Shown here: piece after piece, positions 52,168 through 61,111 of the stretch
Layout of the letters: each line of letters begins with the position of its first letter
Numbering within the stretch: the first letter of the stretch is position 1
NCBI GenBank assembly: GCA_963743595.1
Contig: CAVURW010000014.1
Location: 120,926-184,925, forward strand
Source of the DNA: CAVURW01 sp963743595
GTDB lineage: Bacteria; Verrucomicrobiota; Verrucomicrobiia; Methylacidiphilales; UBA1321
Direction: 5' to 3'
Length of the DNA: 64,000 nt
Program-made: the position numbers and the translations under genes
Notes under the pieces: model-generated
Seen by the model: the letters and a program-made list of their open reading frames with translations, nothing else
Database searches by the model: none
What the model was told of the DNA's origin: nothing

Positions 52168-53594
52168 TGAGCGAACTAGCGAAAACGACACGATACTGGG
52201 ACGATTGGGTCAGCCCGATTCTGATGAAGGAACTGCGCCAAGGCTTGCGCGAAAAGACGTTCATGCTGGCGTTTCTCAGCCTGCAAATGGGCATGGGGCT
52301 CCTGGTGATGTTTCGGCTCAGCGCGCAAAGCTCCTCTGCAAATCTCCAGACACAAAGTGGCTTTTTCATGGCCGCGCTGTGGTGCACGTTCGTAATCGCC
52401 ATTCCCTTACGTGGCATCTCTGCGATCGCGCAGGAGATGAAACAAAATACGCTGGAGACGGTGCTTCTCACACGAATGACCGGTTGGCGCGTGGTGGTGG
52501 GTAAATGGACGGCCCAGATCTTTCAGGCTTTTCTTTTGGCGACGACTGTTCTCCCTTTCATGCTCATCCAGTACTTGGTTGGCGGCGAGGAACTGGTTGA
52601 GAACATTACCAAGCTCGGTCTCTTTTTCTGCGTCTGTGGCTTTATGAGCGCCGTTTTGATCGGGCTTTCCGCGATACAATTTCTGTTCGCGAGAATCTGC
52701 GCATTAATTGCAGTGATCATCTTTGCCTCGATAGGATTTACCACTCTCGCCTTTGGGGTCTCCACGACCGGTTTTGATTGGGAAAATGTCGTCTGGTTCG
52801 CATTACCATTGATCTTCATTCCGCTCGTGATTTTCGAGTGGGTGACCGTTACTTTGGCGCCCCACATTGAAGGGCGCACGACCTTCCGACGACTGATGGC
52901 GGTCACTTTTCTGGGACTCTGCTGGGGGGTAAATGCGTTCAAGCCGGAGTCGGGCGGTTTGATGATGAGCAGCACACTTTTCGTCCTGTTCTGTGTCTTG
53001 GAGCTGTGTCAGCGCGAAGTGGTGCTGTCACGTCGCCTGCGTCTGCTCACGCGATTCGGGATTTTCGGCAAGATATGGGCGCTCTTTTTCACGCAGGGTT
53101 GGCAGAGCGGCGTACCGTTCGCGTTAATCGCGATCCCCTCGGCGATCTACGGTTCGATCTGCTTTAACCATGATCCCTCTGTGACGGCGCCGATGCCGGT
53201 GGATGACCAATTGTCGCTCGGCTACGCGACAACCATTTCGATTTTCGGCTCAGCGTTCATTCCTCTTTTGTTGATCCAGGTCTTCATGCCCAAGACAAGT
53301 GTCTGTGCGTTTTTAATGATTCTGTACAACGTCATCGCGGCGGTGGTTTTAGAGCTCATCACCCAGGTGCTTAACCTCAGTGGCGCATCCTCTGAGGTGC
53401 TGGGTTACATCCCCAACGTCACGCTGATGGTTCAAAGCAGCATCGAAACTTCCCGTGCCCGCACCGAGGCGGTCGATGGAACCGTGGTGATCTTCGTCGT
53501 GCTCGGGTGTCTGGCGCGAATGGCGTGGCCGTGGGTAACGGAAATGAATCGATTGTGGGAAGAAGCTAAGGTCCCGCAAAAAGCGATTACCTAA
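52167..53594 (+). CDS. ABC-2-type transporter permease
   Basis: 475 residues with about ten hydrophobic helices. N-terminal SPILMKELRQGLREKTFML is the cytoplasmic amphipathic entry typical of ABC-2 permeases, and MKQNTLETVLLTRMTGWRVVVGKW matches the GldF/NosY-type signature. It is longer than usual (about 250 residues), so it may contain two fused halves. Last gene of the coupled operon; the exported substrate is unknown. Confidence 0.88.
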   Translation: MSELAKTTRYWDDWVSPILMKELRQGLREKTFMLAFLSLQMGMGLLVMFRLSAQSSSANLQTQSGFFMAALWCTFVIAIPLRGISAIAQEMKQNTLETVLLTRMTGWRVVVGKWTAQIFQAFLLATTVLPFMLIQYLVGGEELVENITKLGLFFCVCGFMSAVLIGLSAIQFLFARICALIAVIIFASIGFTTLAFGVSTTGFDWENVVWFALPLIFIPLVIFEWVTVTLAPHIEGRTTFRRLMAVTFLGLCWGVNAFKPESGGLMMSSTLFVLFCVLELCQREVVLSRRLRLLTRFGIFGKIWALFFTQGWQSGVPFALIAIPSAIYGSICFNHDPSVTAPMPVDDQLSLGYATTISIFGSAFIPLLLIQVFMPKTSVCAFLMILYNVIAAVVLELITQVLNLSGASSEVLGYIPNVTLMVQSSIETSRARTEAVDGTVVIFVVLGCLARMAWPWVTEMNRLWEEAKVPQKAIT

Positions 53595-53635
53595 TCCGAC
53601 TCGCGCCTCACCCTCCACTGTGTATATCAAAGGTC

Positions 53636-54226
53636 ATGGCAGAGGAAGGACGAAATCGAAGTCTCTCGAACGGGTTCAGCTCGATGATCATTCTCGGAGC
53701 GGTCAGCTTCGTCATTGGTATAGCGCTTTTCATCGGCGGCAGTGGCTCAAGTTTGATCTTTGACCTCGCTTTCCAGACGCACACCACCCTCGGGAACAGC
53801 TATGGCCACGGGATTGTCCAGAGTTTCGCCAATCAAGTTCTTTTTTCCTTCGCAGGCATTGGATTGACCGTCTGTGGACCGCTGATTTTAATCTATGGAT
53901 TCTATGAGACAACCCGGGCGACTCGGTTGCTCAGCGCGGGCAAACGATCTCGTGCAATGGCGACTTTTGTCGAGACCGAGACGATGGAGCGAACGAACTC
54001 ACAAACGGGTGAGACAACCACCCTCTCCGTGTATTACCTCAATTACCAATATCCCGATGAGCAAGGTGAGGTTCATCTGGGACAAGTGCGAATCGAAGCG
54101 GACATGGACGCTCAACAGTGGAAGAACCTGATCTCCAGCGGCAAGAGCGCCTTGGAAGTGGTTTATAATCCGAGTGCCCCTACCGAACACATCGCACTCT
54201 ATCGAGATGCGCTTCCCTGCTATTGA
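53636..54226 (+). CDS. DUF3592-type membrane protein
   Basis: 196 residues. Two helices (about 17-45 and 70-92) flank a short loop, and a cytoplasmic or extracytoplasmic domain (about 105-190) includes ATFVETETMERTNSQTGETT, TTLSVYYLNYQYPDEQG and the 'V-x-Y-N-P-S-x-P-x-x-(S/A)' ending EVVYNPSAPTEHIALYR that characterises DUF3592. Function unknown. It follows the ABC permease by 42 bases and may belong to the same transcript. Confidence 0.8.
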   Translation: MAEEGRNRSLSNGFSSMIILGAVSFVIGIALFIGGSGSSLIFDLAFQTHTTLGNSYGHGIVQSFANQVLFSFAGIGLTVCGPLILIYGFYETTRATRLLSAGKRSRAMATFVETETMERTNSQTGETTTLSVYYLNYQYPDEQGEVHLGQVRIEADMDAQQWKNLISSGKSALEVVYNPSAPTEHIALYRDALPCY

Positions 54227-54266
54227 TTAGCTGGCGTCAACGAAAACTTTCTGTAATAGTTCTGGC

Positions 54267-55193
54267 ATGAGAAGCCCGAGGCTCACAGCCGTTGCTTCAG
54301 CTACATTAATCGCCTTAGTGACTTTTTGTCCGGGCGTGAAGCCCCTCTGTGCTCAGAGCCTTGCTTCGATTCCCGTTGCTCCTGCCGCCGTGTCCGCACC
54401 GGGTCCGCTCGAGCAATCGCTCAATCATCCGCAACTGCTCATGCCGACGCCCGATCCTCGAATGATCGTCCGCACCGATATGAAGCCGTTGAAGGTGAAG
54501 CAGGAGAAGGTGATTCCGCTGAAGCCACCGGAAAAGTACGATCCGACCTTTGTCGATATCACGAAGGCTTCATCCTTCAGCGATAAGGCCTTTAATACGA
54601 CGGCATCAGTTACCGATTCCGAGCATAACACCGCCGTAAATCTCCCGGTTTATAAGCCCAAGCCGTTCGATCTTCCCAAGCCCTCCACGGACGCGACCAC
54701 GCACCTTCCGCAGCTCTCTCAAACGAGCTACAAGACAGGTCAGGCCTTTCAGACCTCCTCCTATTCCGGTGCCTACACCAGCTATGCCGGAACGAAGTCG
54801 AACTCGCTGCCGAAGACCTTTGCCGTGAAAACGTTACCCAGCGATTTGCCGACGTACGCGGTGCCTGCGAAACCAAACGATTACTCGAACAAGACCTACG
54901 ATGGTCCGGAAGTGCAAAAGGCGAAGACCGATATGAAACAGGTCTCGAGCTTAAATAGCCTGGCCGGGAAATTCCCCGATCACCCGCTCTCGATCGATGA
55001 GGTCAAAGACCTGTTGAACCACGGAAAAGCACCGCCGGGCTATGACGACTCGTTGCCCTCCCAAGATTCTGCTTCCCCTCCCCCTGCCCCCGCCGCGCCT
55101 GACTCCACGCCCGATTTCGCACCTCGTCCGAACGAGCAGGGCTTCCAGGCTGTCGATCCCGCCGCTCGAAACGAACCGCTTCCGCAACGCTAG
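54267..55193 (+). CDS. Secreted low-complexity protein
   Basis: 308 residues: signal peptide (about 1-29, ending LCAQ), then Pro/Lys/Ser/Thr-rich sequence without recognisable domains. Two Tyr/Ser patches (SSYSGAYTSYAGTKSNS) and one helical stretch (LSIDEVKDLLNHGKAP) near the end, then a Pro-rich tail. Unknown; perhaps an extracellular or envelope structural protein. Confidence 0.7.
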   Translation: MRSPRLTAVASATLIALVTFCPGVKPLCAQSLASIPVAPAAVSAPGPLEQSLNHPQLLMPTPDPRMIVRTDMKPLKVKQEKVIPLKPPEKYDPTFVDITKASSFSDKAFNTTASVTDSEHNTAVNLPVYKPKPFDLPKPSTDATTHLPQLSQTSYKTGQAFQTSSYSGAYTSYAGTKSNSLPKTFAVKTLPSDLPTYAVPAKPNDYSNKTYDGPEVQKAKTDMKQVSSLNSLAGKFPDHPLSIDEVKDLLNHGKAPPGYDDSLPSQDSASPPPAPAAPDSTPDFAPRPNEQGFQAVDPAARNEPLPQR

Positions 55194-55241
55194 AGCATTT
55201 GAGCTAATTACGTAGCCGGTTTAGAGCTTCGCCGCCATCTG

Positions 55242-55427
55242 AAGCCCCGTTAGGGGCGACAGGACCATAGCCCCGGGCAACGTGCCTTTATGGTACGAGC
55301 ACGATTCCTAAACATTCATCATGCCCGTGACTACGCACGCGCGTACCATAAAGGCACGCGCGATGATGGGGCGGAAATACCCCGGGCGTTGCCCGGGGCT
55401 ATGGTCCTGTCGCCCCTTACGGGGCTT
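55242..55427. repeat. Palindromic repeat element, copy 2 (complete)
   Basis: A near-perfect inverted element about 186 bases long. The outer arms are 41 bases each, 55242-55282 and 55387-55427, with one mismatch; their ends read AAGCCCCGTTAGGGGCGACA and TGTCGCCCCTTACGGGGCTT. Inside are 19-base arms at 55282-55300 and 55339-55357 containing GCCTTTATGGTACGAGC or its complement, with a 38-base loop. Copy 1 at 24514-24703 shares the inner arms and one outer arm. It fills most of the 381-base gap between the secreted protein and leuD genes; no coding sequence is seen in the rest. Confidence 0.9.
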
Positions 55428-55574
55428 AAGACTGCCAGCAGATCGTCGGGATTATCGATAGCGTTCTTTTCGATCCTCCCCTATCCAACCTGGTCGGCCA
55501 AAATCGGCTAGGGTATTTCTGAAAATGCTCCAACAACTTGCGATTTACCGGCGTTCACGTTATTCTCTTGCCCT

Positions 55575-56126
55575 ATGTCAAAAGTCATCGCTGGGACGGC
55601 TTACGTCGTCGGAAACAATATCGATACCGATCAAATCATCCCGGCCCAGTACCTCACCCTTGTCCCCACGATTGAGGAAGAGTACGAAAAGCTCGGCTCC
55701 TACGCGCTCATCGGCTTGCCTGATTCGCTTTACCCGATCCGTTACGTGAAACCGGAACAGACCAAGACCGAATACACGATCATCATTGGCGGGCGCAATT
55801 TCGGTTGCGGCTCTTCCCGTGAACATGCGCCGATTGCGCTCGGCGCGAGTGGCTGTGAAGTGGTCGTCGCCGAGAGCTTTGCGCGCATCTTTTTTCGGAA
55901 TTGCATCGCCACCGGTGAGCTCTATCCGTACGAAACGCCAGCGGTTTTGACATCGGAGATAAAGACGGGTGACCATGTGGAAATCGACTTCGATAAAGAC
56001 GAGCTGCGCGCCAATGGAAAGACCTACCCGCTGAAACCACTCGGGGAAGTTCGTCCTGTGATTGATGCTGGAGGCATCTTCGAGTTTGCTCGCCAGAGTG
56101 GTCTCATCGCGGCAAAAGCGGAGTAG
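55575..56126 (+). CDS. leuD: 3-isopropylmalate dehydratase small subunit
   Basis: LeuD pairs with LeuC to isomerise isopropylmalate in leucine synthesis. 183 residues, nearer to the short archaeal/thermophile-type LeuD than the E. coli one (201). Family landmarks: VVGNNIDTDQIIPAQYL, IIGGRNFGCGSSREHAPIAL, ESFARIFFRNCIATGELYP and DKDELRANGKTYPL. LeuC is not in the window. The repeat element lies upstream, so the promoter probably starts after 55427. Confidence 0.95.
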   Translation: MSKVIAGTAYVVGNNIDTDQIIPAQYLTLVPTIEEEYEKLGSYALIGLPDSLYPIRYVKPEQTKTEYTIIIGGRNFGCGSSREHAPIALGASGCEVVVAESFARIFFRNCIATGELYPYETPAVLTSEIKTGDHVEIDFDKDELRANGKTYPLKPLGEVRPVIDAGGIFEFARQSGLIAAKAE

Positions 56127-56147
56127 CCTGAGTGACGGTCCCGCCGT

Positions 56148-56429
56148 ATGCGTCGAGATATTAATTGGAAAACCAAGCGCCCGGACGGTACCCGTTACAC
56201 GGTGCGGGTGACTTGGTTCTCAGCAACTTTCAAGATTCAGTTTAAGGACGAGGGCTCCGAGCGGTGGGATTACGACCGCAAACCGACTCGGCGCGATCTG
56301 GAAGATTTGCTCGATGCCGTTCAGCGCCGTTACCAACGTCGCGAAGCCAGCATCAAGGTTCTCGAGGAAGCCCAGCGGCTTTTCGCAGCTGCCCCGCCGG
56401 AAGACGGAGCAGACCTTCCTAGCGATTAG
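56148..56429 (+). CDS. Small unknown basic protein
   Basis: 93 residues, basic, rich in Arg/Asp/Trp. The segments KRPDGTRYTVRVTWFSATFKIQ, SERWDYDRKPTRRDLEDLL and AVQRRYQRREASIKVLEEA suggest a beta-hairpin followed by a helical tail. No family recognised. It starts 22 bases after leuD and may be co-transcribed; it overlaps the convergent DUF6600 gene by four bases. Confidence 0.65.
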   Translation: MRRDINWKTKRPDGTRYTVRVTWFSATFKIQFKDEGSERWDYDRKPTRRDLEDLLDAVQRRYQRREASIKVLEEAQRLFAAAPPEDGADLPSD

Positions 56430-58543
56430 TGGCTCGGTGCGGGAGTCGGCTTCTGTTGGGCGTGAGCCTGAGCGGCGGCTTGCTGTTGAGCTTGGGCTTG
56501 AGCCACTGCCTGTTGTTGAGCTTGCTGTTGAGCATGAGACTGTGCTGCGGCCTGTTGCTGCGCCTGGGCTTGAGCCGCAGCCTGCTGTTGGGCACGAGCT
56601 TGAGCTTCGGCCTGCTGTTGGGCACGAGCTTGAGCTTCGGCCTGCTGTTGGGCACGAGCTTGAGCTTCAGCCTGCTGTTGAGCCTGGGCTTGAGCCGCAG
56701 CCTGCTGTTGAGCACGGACCTCGGCTTCATGCTGAGCTTGTGCTTGTGCGGCAACCTGCTGTTGAGCACGAATCTGAGCTTCTTGCTGCGCGGCAGCCTG
56801 TTGCTGAGCGTGAGCCTGGGCTTCATGCTGAGCTTGTGCTTGCGTGGCGGCCTGCTGTTGAGCACGAATCTGAGCTTCTTGCTGCGCGGCGGCCTGTTGT
56901 TGAGCGTGAACCTGGGCTTCATGCTGAGCTTGTGCTTGCGCGGAAGCCTGCTGTTGGGCACGAATCTGAGCTTCTGACTGGGCCTGCTGCTGGACCTGTT
57001 GAACCGACTGCGCCTGGGTTGCGGCTTGTTGCGCTCGGATCTGAGCCTGCTGTTGCGCCTGTTGAACCGACTGCGGCTGGGTAACTTGTTGTGGGTTCAC
57101 AACGGGGCCAGGGCGTTGGTTAACCACCGATCCAGGGGTGGCTACAGCCGGGTTTTGGCGAACTTGAGAATTCGCAAAGGGCCTCGCCGTCGGGACGGGA
57201 GTCAGTTTACTCTGTTGTACCATCAGCTTTTGGATGGTTGCCGGTTGAGCCGTGACCAGAGTCCGGTGTAGCGGGGCGTTACCACGATTTTCCTTAGCGA
57301 CCACCAAGTTGGCAGCCACCGCAGGAGGTGTCGGCACGGGAGCAGCGGCGGATCGTTGGGTCAGGTTCGGCACGAAGAACTTCGGAGCTGTACCGGCAGT
57401 TGCGGGGTTGGTCGTGGGGGTTTGAGCCACAGCTGAAGCCAACTTGAACTGCTGGACAGGTCGGCGCGATTTCAACGTTGAGAAGGTCGGACCGCCCACC
57501 TGCACTTGTTGCGTCGGAGCTGAATTATAGTAATTGTTCGTTGTATTGTTATTGTTGTTATTCGAGTTATTATTGCGATTCACAACAATGTGGGTGATGT
57601 TTCGCGTTTGACTAAAGAGGCCAGAGTTCGCCTGGGGTTGATAATAATAAGGAGTGTAACTCGGTTCACCCAAATACTGCTCGGGAACGAATTGATAGGG
57701 CTCTGAACCGATGTCCAATTGCACGTCGACATCGTTTCCAATGGTGAAGTTCAGGCCGATTTGAATACCGGGACGATCGCCGCGATCCGGCGGTAAAGGA
57801 GCCCAACCATCGACGGGTTCGCCGTGGTAGTAGCCATGCCGCCAGCTCACCCAAGCGGGAGCCCATGTATTGCCCGGCACCCACGCCCAGCCCACGCCAT
57901 CCAGGTTTACCCAACGTCCGTAGTGATAGGTCGCCCACGCCCACGGCTCATGGGAGACCCAGGTCCAGCCTCCGTCCGTATAAGCCCAGTGACCATACCG
58001 GTAGGGAGCCCAGCCTCCGGAGCTTTGAACGGCGGGTTGGAACACATAGCCGTAAGTGGGCGTGTAGATCCAGTAACCGTTGTTAGAGAGCTGGTTATAG
58101 AAGGGACTGTAGTCGACTGAAGGCTGGGGAGTGCTGTAATCCTCCTCGTCGCTGTAGTCGGGCTGCACAGGGACTGCCTGTTGCGGTTGCACGGCGTAGA
58201 CCTGCTGAGGTGCCTGATAGGGCTGCGGAACCGGTTGGGGTTGCGGGGCAGCAGTCGGGGCGGGTGCGTCCTGCGGTTCCACGTAAACTTGCGGCTGGGA
58301 AACTTGAGTTGGTGGTGGGGCCGTGTTCGGTGTTACGACGGGACCGGAATCAGCCGCTGGTGCGACGGTGGGAGCTGTGTCTTGAACCGGGGCAACCTGG
58401 CCCAGAAACGTGTTGCCGGGAGCGGGTGTCGGGGTGGGCTGTGCAGCACCCACGCCAGCTCCGTTATTGCAACCAGAAATGAAAGCGATACAACCGATAA
58501 AGCCGACTAATCTTACTGAAAAAAAGCACATTCTCATATCCAT
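56426..58543 (-). CDS. DUF6600/YXWGXW-type lipoprotein with Q/A repeat tail
   Basis: 705 residues. The N-terminus has a lipobox, IAFISGC (C25), so it is probably an outer-membrane lipoprotein. Residues about 140-265 carry the DUF6600 aromatic pattern: GGWAPYRYGHWAYTDGGWTW, WAWATYHYGRWVNLDGVGWA and NTWAPAWVSWRHG. After a Pro/Gln-rich and an Asn run (residues about 325-345, an N-rich tract), the last 190 residues are almost only Gln and Ala. The tail is encoded by tandem repeats (see separate entry). Possibly a periplasmic or surface-exposed structural protein. Confidence 0.85.
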   Translation of the reverse strand: MDMRMCFFSVRLVGFIGCIAFISGCNNGAGVGAAQPTPTPAPGNTFLGQVAPVQDTAPTVAPAADSGPVVTPNTAPPPTQVSQPQVYVEPQDAPAPTAAPQPQPVPQPYQAPQQVYAVQPQQAVPVQPDYSDEEDYSTPQPSVDYSPFYNQLSNNGYWIYTPTYGYVFQPAVQSSGGWAPYRYGHWAYTDGGWTWVSHEPWAWATYHYGRWVNLDGVGWAWVPGNTWAPAWVSWRHGYYHGEPVDGWAPLPPDRGDRPGIQIGLNFTIGNDVDVQLDIGSEPYQFVPEQYLGEPSYTPYYYQPQANSGLFSQTRNITHIVVNRNNNSNNNNNNTTNNYYNSAPTQQVQVGGPTFSTLKSRRPVQQFKLASAVAQTPTTNPATAGTAPKFFVPNLTQRSAAAPVPTPPAVAANLVVAKENRGNAPLHRTLVTAQPATIQKLMVQQSKLTPVPTARPFANSQVRQNPAVATPGSVVNQRPGPVVNPQQVTQPQSVQQAQQQAQIRAQQAATQAQSVQQVQQQAQSEAQIRAQQQASAQAQAQHEAQVHAQQQAAAQQEAQIRAQQQAATQAQAQHEAQAHAQQQAAAQQEAQIRAQQQVAAQAQAQHEAEVRAQQQAAAQAQAQQQAEAQARAQQQAEAQARAQQQAEAQARAQQQAAAQAQAQQQAAAQSHAQQQAQQQAVAQAQAQQQAAAQAHAQQKPTPAPSH
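56581..56970. repeat. Coding tandem repeats within the lipoprotein gene
   Basis: Two arrays. A 30-base unit occurs three times in a row (56581-56610, 56611-56640, 56641-56670), encoding QQQAEAQARA. A 96-base unit, coding 32 residues that start EAQIRAQQQA, occurs about three times between 56701 and 56980; the module CCTGCTGTTG-AGCACGAATC recurs at 56755, 56851 and 56947, exactly 96 bases apart. Such repeats change length by slippage, so copy number may vary among strains. Confidence 0.9.
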
Positions 58544-58740
58544 AAGACGTTGAGCTTAGAACATTCCTTCAAAAATCCCATCGAATACGTCGGAGTTTGC
58601 TTAATTCTCCAACGGAATGAACGCAGATGATTCGTCACCCCAACTAACTGATAATATTAAGCTAACGGTGGTTCTTGCTCGTTGCCCCGGTAGCATAGGC
58701 AACTGCTGCCGATGTTGAGCGCCCGTCCGCTTCAATGGGG

Positions 58741-58760
58741 CCGAGGTCTTTCGACCTCGG
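58741..58760. other. Perfect hairpin in the lipoprotein-GNAT gap
   Basis: An 8-base perfect stem (CCGAGGTC and GACCTCGG) with TTTC loop, in the 288-base gap 58544-58831. No T-run follows on either strand. Probably a dispersed palindrome or RNA structure. The rest of the gap holds no gene I can support. Confidence 0.5.
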
Positions 58761-58831
58761 ATAGAGGTGTTGGCATGCCTTGATTGTGCTCCCCACTGCC
58801 CTCATTTAGGCGGCATTACACTAGAAATGCT

Positions 58832-59293
58832 TTAAGCCCTGCGACTGAGCAGTTCGTACGGTCGCCCCTGAAAGCCGAATCGATCGTATAATCGACGGGC
58901 CGCGATATTTCCGGATTCCACCTCCAGAAAGAGGGTCCGCGCGCCTTCCACTTTCTCGCTCCACGGCATGAGGAGAGTGAACGCCGTGGTGCCGAGCCCC
59001 TGCCCTCGCGCTTCTGGCACGAGAAACACCTCGTCGACGAGGAGACAGCGCCCGCCGAATTCCAAGCTGTGCACTCGGGTCAGCGCAAAATAGCCGCAGA
59101 CGACCCCGGCGCGTTTGACCAGAAGAACCGCACCTAGTTCGCGATTCGCTACCAGGTCTTCCACCGCGCGTTTAACCACGTCGTCCCATGGCAAATGGCC
59201 CTCGATATGGAAAGCCTCCACCATCGACATCACCACGCCGAGCTCGTTTATGCTCGCCACCTCCAGTTCCACATCGGATAAAAGGACCATCAC
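58832..59293 (-). CDS. GNAT N-acetyltransferase
   Basis: 153 residues with the GNAT fold: CGYFALTRVHSLEFGGRC is the central sheet, VDEVFLVPEARGQGLGTTAF is the acetyl-CoA (R/Q-x-x-G-x-G) motif, and NIAARRLYDRFGFQGRPYEL the C-terminal motif. Small-molecule or protein acetylation; substrate unknown. It diverges from a small membrane gene. Confidence 0.9.
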   Translation of the reverse strand: MMVLLSDVELEVASINELGVVMSMVEAFHIEGHLPWDDVVKRAVEDLVANRELGAVLLVKRAGVVCGYFALTRVHSLEFGGRCLLVDEVFLVPEARGQGLGTTAFTLLMPWSEKVEGARTLFLEVESGNIAARRLYDRFGFQGRPYELLSRRA

Positions 59294-59337
59294 TCAGCTA
59301 ATCACACCCGGACCGCCGGGTCAAAGATCACCCGCTT

Positions 59338-59664
59338 ATGAATTGGTTTGCGAAACTGCTTTTGGTTCTGTCGTTTCTGCTGGCGTCTATGGCGGCTTTA
59401 GTAACCACACAGTTCATCAAGATCATGATCGATACGAGCGAACCCGTCACACCGATCCCAACTGAAGTACTTCTAGTCCTGTTTCCCATTCAGATTCTGG
59501 TAACAGTCCCTTACGTTATTGCCTCGTGGCGATATCGATTCCAGAATGCGGATTTCTACAACTATTTTTCGTTTTTCTACATTTGCGCATATCTGTTTGT
59601 GCTCGGGCTCAATTTTTATTTCTTCTGCGCTTTAAGCCGAGGGGATATCTTCACAGTTGAGTAA
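59338..59664 (+). CDS. Small polytopic membrane protein
   Basis: 108 residues with three hydrophobic helices (about 4-28, 43-63, 75-97), several aromatic. No family recognised. It lies between the GNAT (divergent, 44-base gap) and mntH (convergent, 20-base gap). Confidence 0.65.
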   Translation: MNWFAKLLLVLSFLLASMAALVTTQFIKIMIDTSEPVTPIPTEVLLVLFPIQILVTVPYVIASWRYRFQNADFYNYFSFFYICAYLFVLGLNFYFFCALSRGDIFTVE

Positions 59665-59684
59665 CGGATCCAACGTCCCGCCGC

Positions 59685-61031
59685 TTACGCTCCCGGCACG
59701 CCCAGCAACTGCTCGATACCATCCCAGACCACCATACTATTCAGCACGATCAACGTGATTAAAATCACCCAGCCGGTCACGCGGACCCACCTCACGTTCA
59801 CGAAATCGCCCATGATCGTCCGGTTGTTCGTGAATCGCAGGAGCGGCCAGACGGCAAACGAGAGTTGCAAGCTCAGGACGACCTGACTGATTTCCATCAG
59901 ATTATCGACCTGGTTCTCGCCGTAGATGCCGATCATCACGATTGCCGGTATTAGCGCCGCCAACCGCGAAACCAATCGGCGCAGCCATTGAGGCATTCTG
60001 AAATCGGTAAAGCCCTCCAGTACGACTTGTCCAGCCAATGTACCGGTGAACGCCGAGTTTAACCCCGAGGCTAGTAGGGCGATTGCGAAAATCGTGCTCG
60101 CGAGTCCACCTAAGATCGGGGTCAGCAACTCGTAGGCTTTGTTGATCTGAGCCACATCTTGGTGATTCGACCAGTGAAACGCCACCGCCGCCAGGATCAA
60201 GATCGCCGCGTTCACGAACAGGGCGAAGGTCAATGATCCGCACGAGTCGTAATTTGCCATACGAATGGCCTCCTTTTTCCCCTCATCCGTATCGGCAATA
60301 TTCCGGGTCTGAACAATCGCGGAGTGCAGGTAGAGGTTGTGCGGCATAACGGTCGCTCCGATGATTCCCACGGAAAGCCACAGCATGTTCTTATCGGTCA
60401 CGATTTGGCTGGTGGGCCAGAAACCCTGAACGAGGCCGTGCCAACCTTCCGGTCCCAAGCCGGACCAGTACAATTCAATTCCAAACGACACCGAAATCAC
60501 GGCAATCAACCCAGCAACAAGCGCCTCGGCCCAATGGAAACTCCGCTTTTGCAGCCAGAGCACGACAAAAACATCCGCGCTGGTGATTAGGCAACCGATG
60601 ATCATCGGAATGCCGAACAAGAGCTCGAGAGCGATGGCTGCCCCCAAGACTTCGGCTAAATCACAGGCAGCGATCGCGATCTCACAGAGAATCCAGAGCG
60701 GCCAACGAAGATAGGAGGGGTAATTAATCCGGCAGGCTTGGGCCAAGTCGGTGCCGGTCACAATGCCGAGCTTTAGGCTGAGGTACTGAACGAACATCGC
60801 GATGACGCTGGAGATCAGAACCACAGAGAGCAGGCCGAAGCCGTATTGCGCACCGCCCTGGAGATCGGTCTCCCAGTTGCCGGGGTCCATGTACCCCACG
60901 GAAATGAGTAAACCCGGACCGACGAACGCCAAGAACCGGCGGAAGGAAGAGGAGGTAACAGGGATCTGCACCGAGTGATAAACCTCAGCTAGCGAGACGC
61001 TTTTCTTTTTTGCGAGATCGGGTTCTTTCAT
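59685..61031 (-). CDS. mntH: Nramp-family divalent metal transporter (MntH)
   Basis: Proton-coupled Mn(II)/Fe(II) importer. 448 residues with about eleven helices. TM1 carries the metal motif DPGNWETDLQGG (D49, P50, G51, N52) and TM6 the A-x-x-M motif (A226, M229) followed by PHNLYLHS. These are the residues that bind the metal in Nramp structures. It diverges from the sensor kinase gene. A perfect palindrome resembling the enterobacterial MntR operator lies upstream. Confidence 0.95.
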   Translation of the reverse strand: MKEPDLAKKKSVSLAEVYHSVQIPVTSSSFRRFLAFVGPGLLISVGYMDPGNWETDLQGGAQYGFGLLSVVLISSVIAMFVQYLSLKLGIVTGTDLAQACRINYPSYLRWPLWILCEIAIAACDLAEVLGAAIALELLFGIPMIIGCLITSADVFVVLWLQKRSFHWAEALVAGLIAVISVSFGIELYWSGLGPEGWHGLVQGFWPTSQIVTDKNMLWLSVGIIGATVMPHNLYLHSAIVQTRNIADTDEGKKEAIRMANYDSCGSLTFALFVNAAILILAAVAFHWSNHQDVAQINKAYELLTPILGGLASTIFAIALLASGLNSAFTGTLAGQVVLEGFTDFRMPQWLRRLVSRLAALIPAIVMIGIYGENQVDNLMEISQVVLSLQLSFAVWPLLRFTNNRTIMGDFVNVRWVRVTGWVILITLIVLNSMVVWDGIEQLLGVPGA

Positions 61032-61089
61032 AGTTTTCTTGTGGGGCGGGATTTAGCCAAATCTCCCTAGTGGAGCACGAGCCAAAATC

Positions 61090-61105
61090 TGTAGCCAAGG
61101 CTACA
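61090..61105. promoter_or_regulatory. Candidate MntR-type operator for mntH
   Basis: Seven-base perfect arms TGTAGCC and GGCTACA spaced by two bases, 58 bases before the mntH start. The core resembles the enterobacterial MntR box (A-T-A-G-C...G-C-T-A-T with a short A-rich spacer; family knowledge). No mntR gene is visible here, and no yybP-ykoY-like structure was recognised. Confidence 0.4.
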
Positions 61106-61111
61106 ATATAC

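Noticed and set aside
56581..56970. CRISPR array
   Set aside because: Repeats are in-phase coding units with no unique spacers, so this is a tandem protein repeat.
56429..56977. Long plus-strand frame of Leu/Gly/Ser repeats
   Set aside because: Mirror of the Q/A tandem repeats in the lipoprotein gene on the other strand; repeats keep both strands open.
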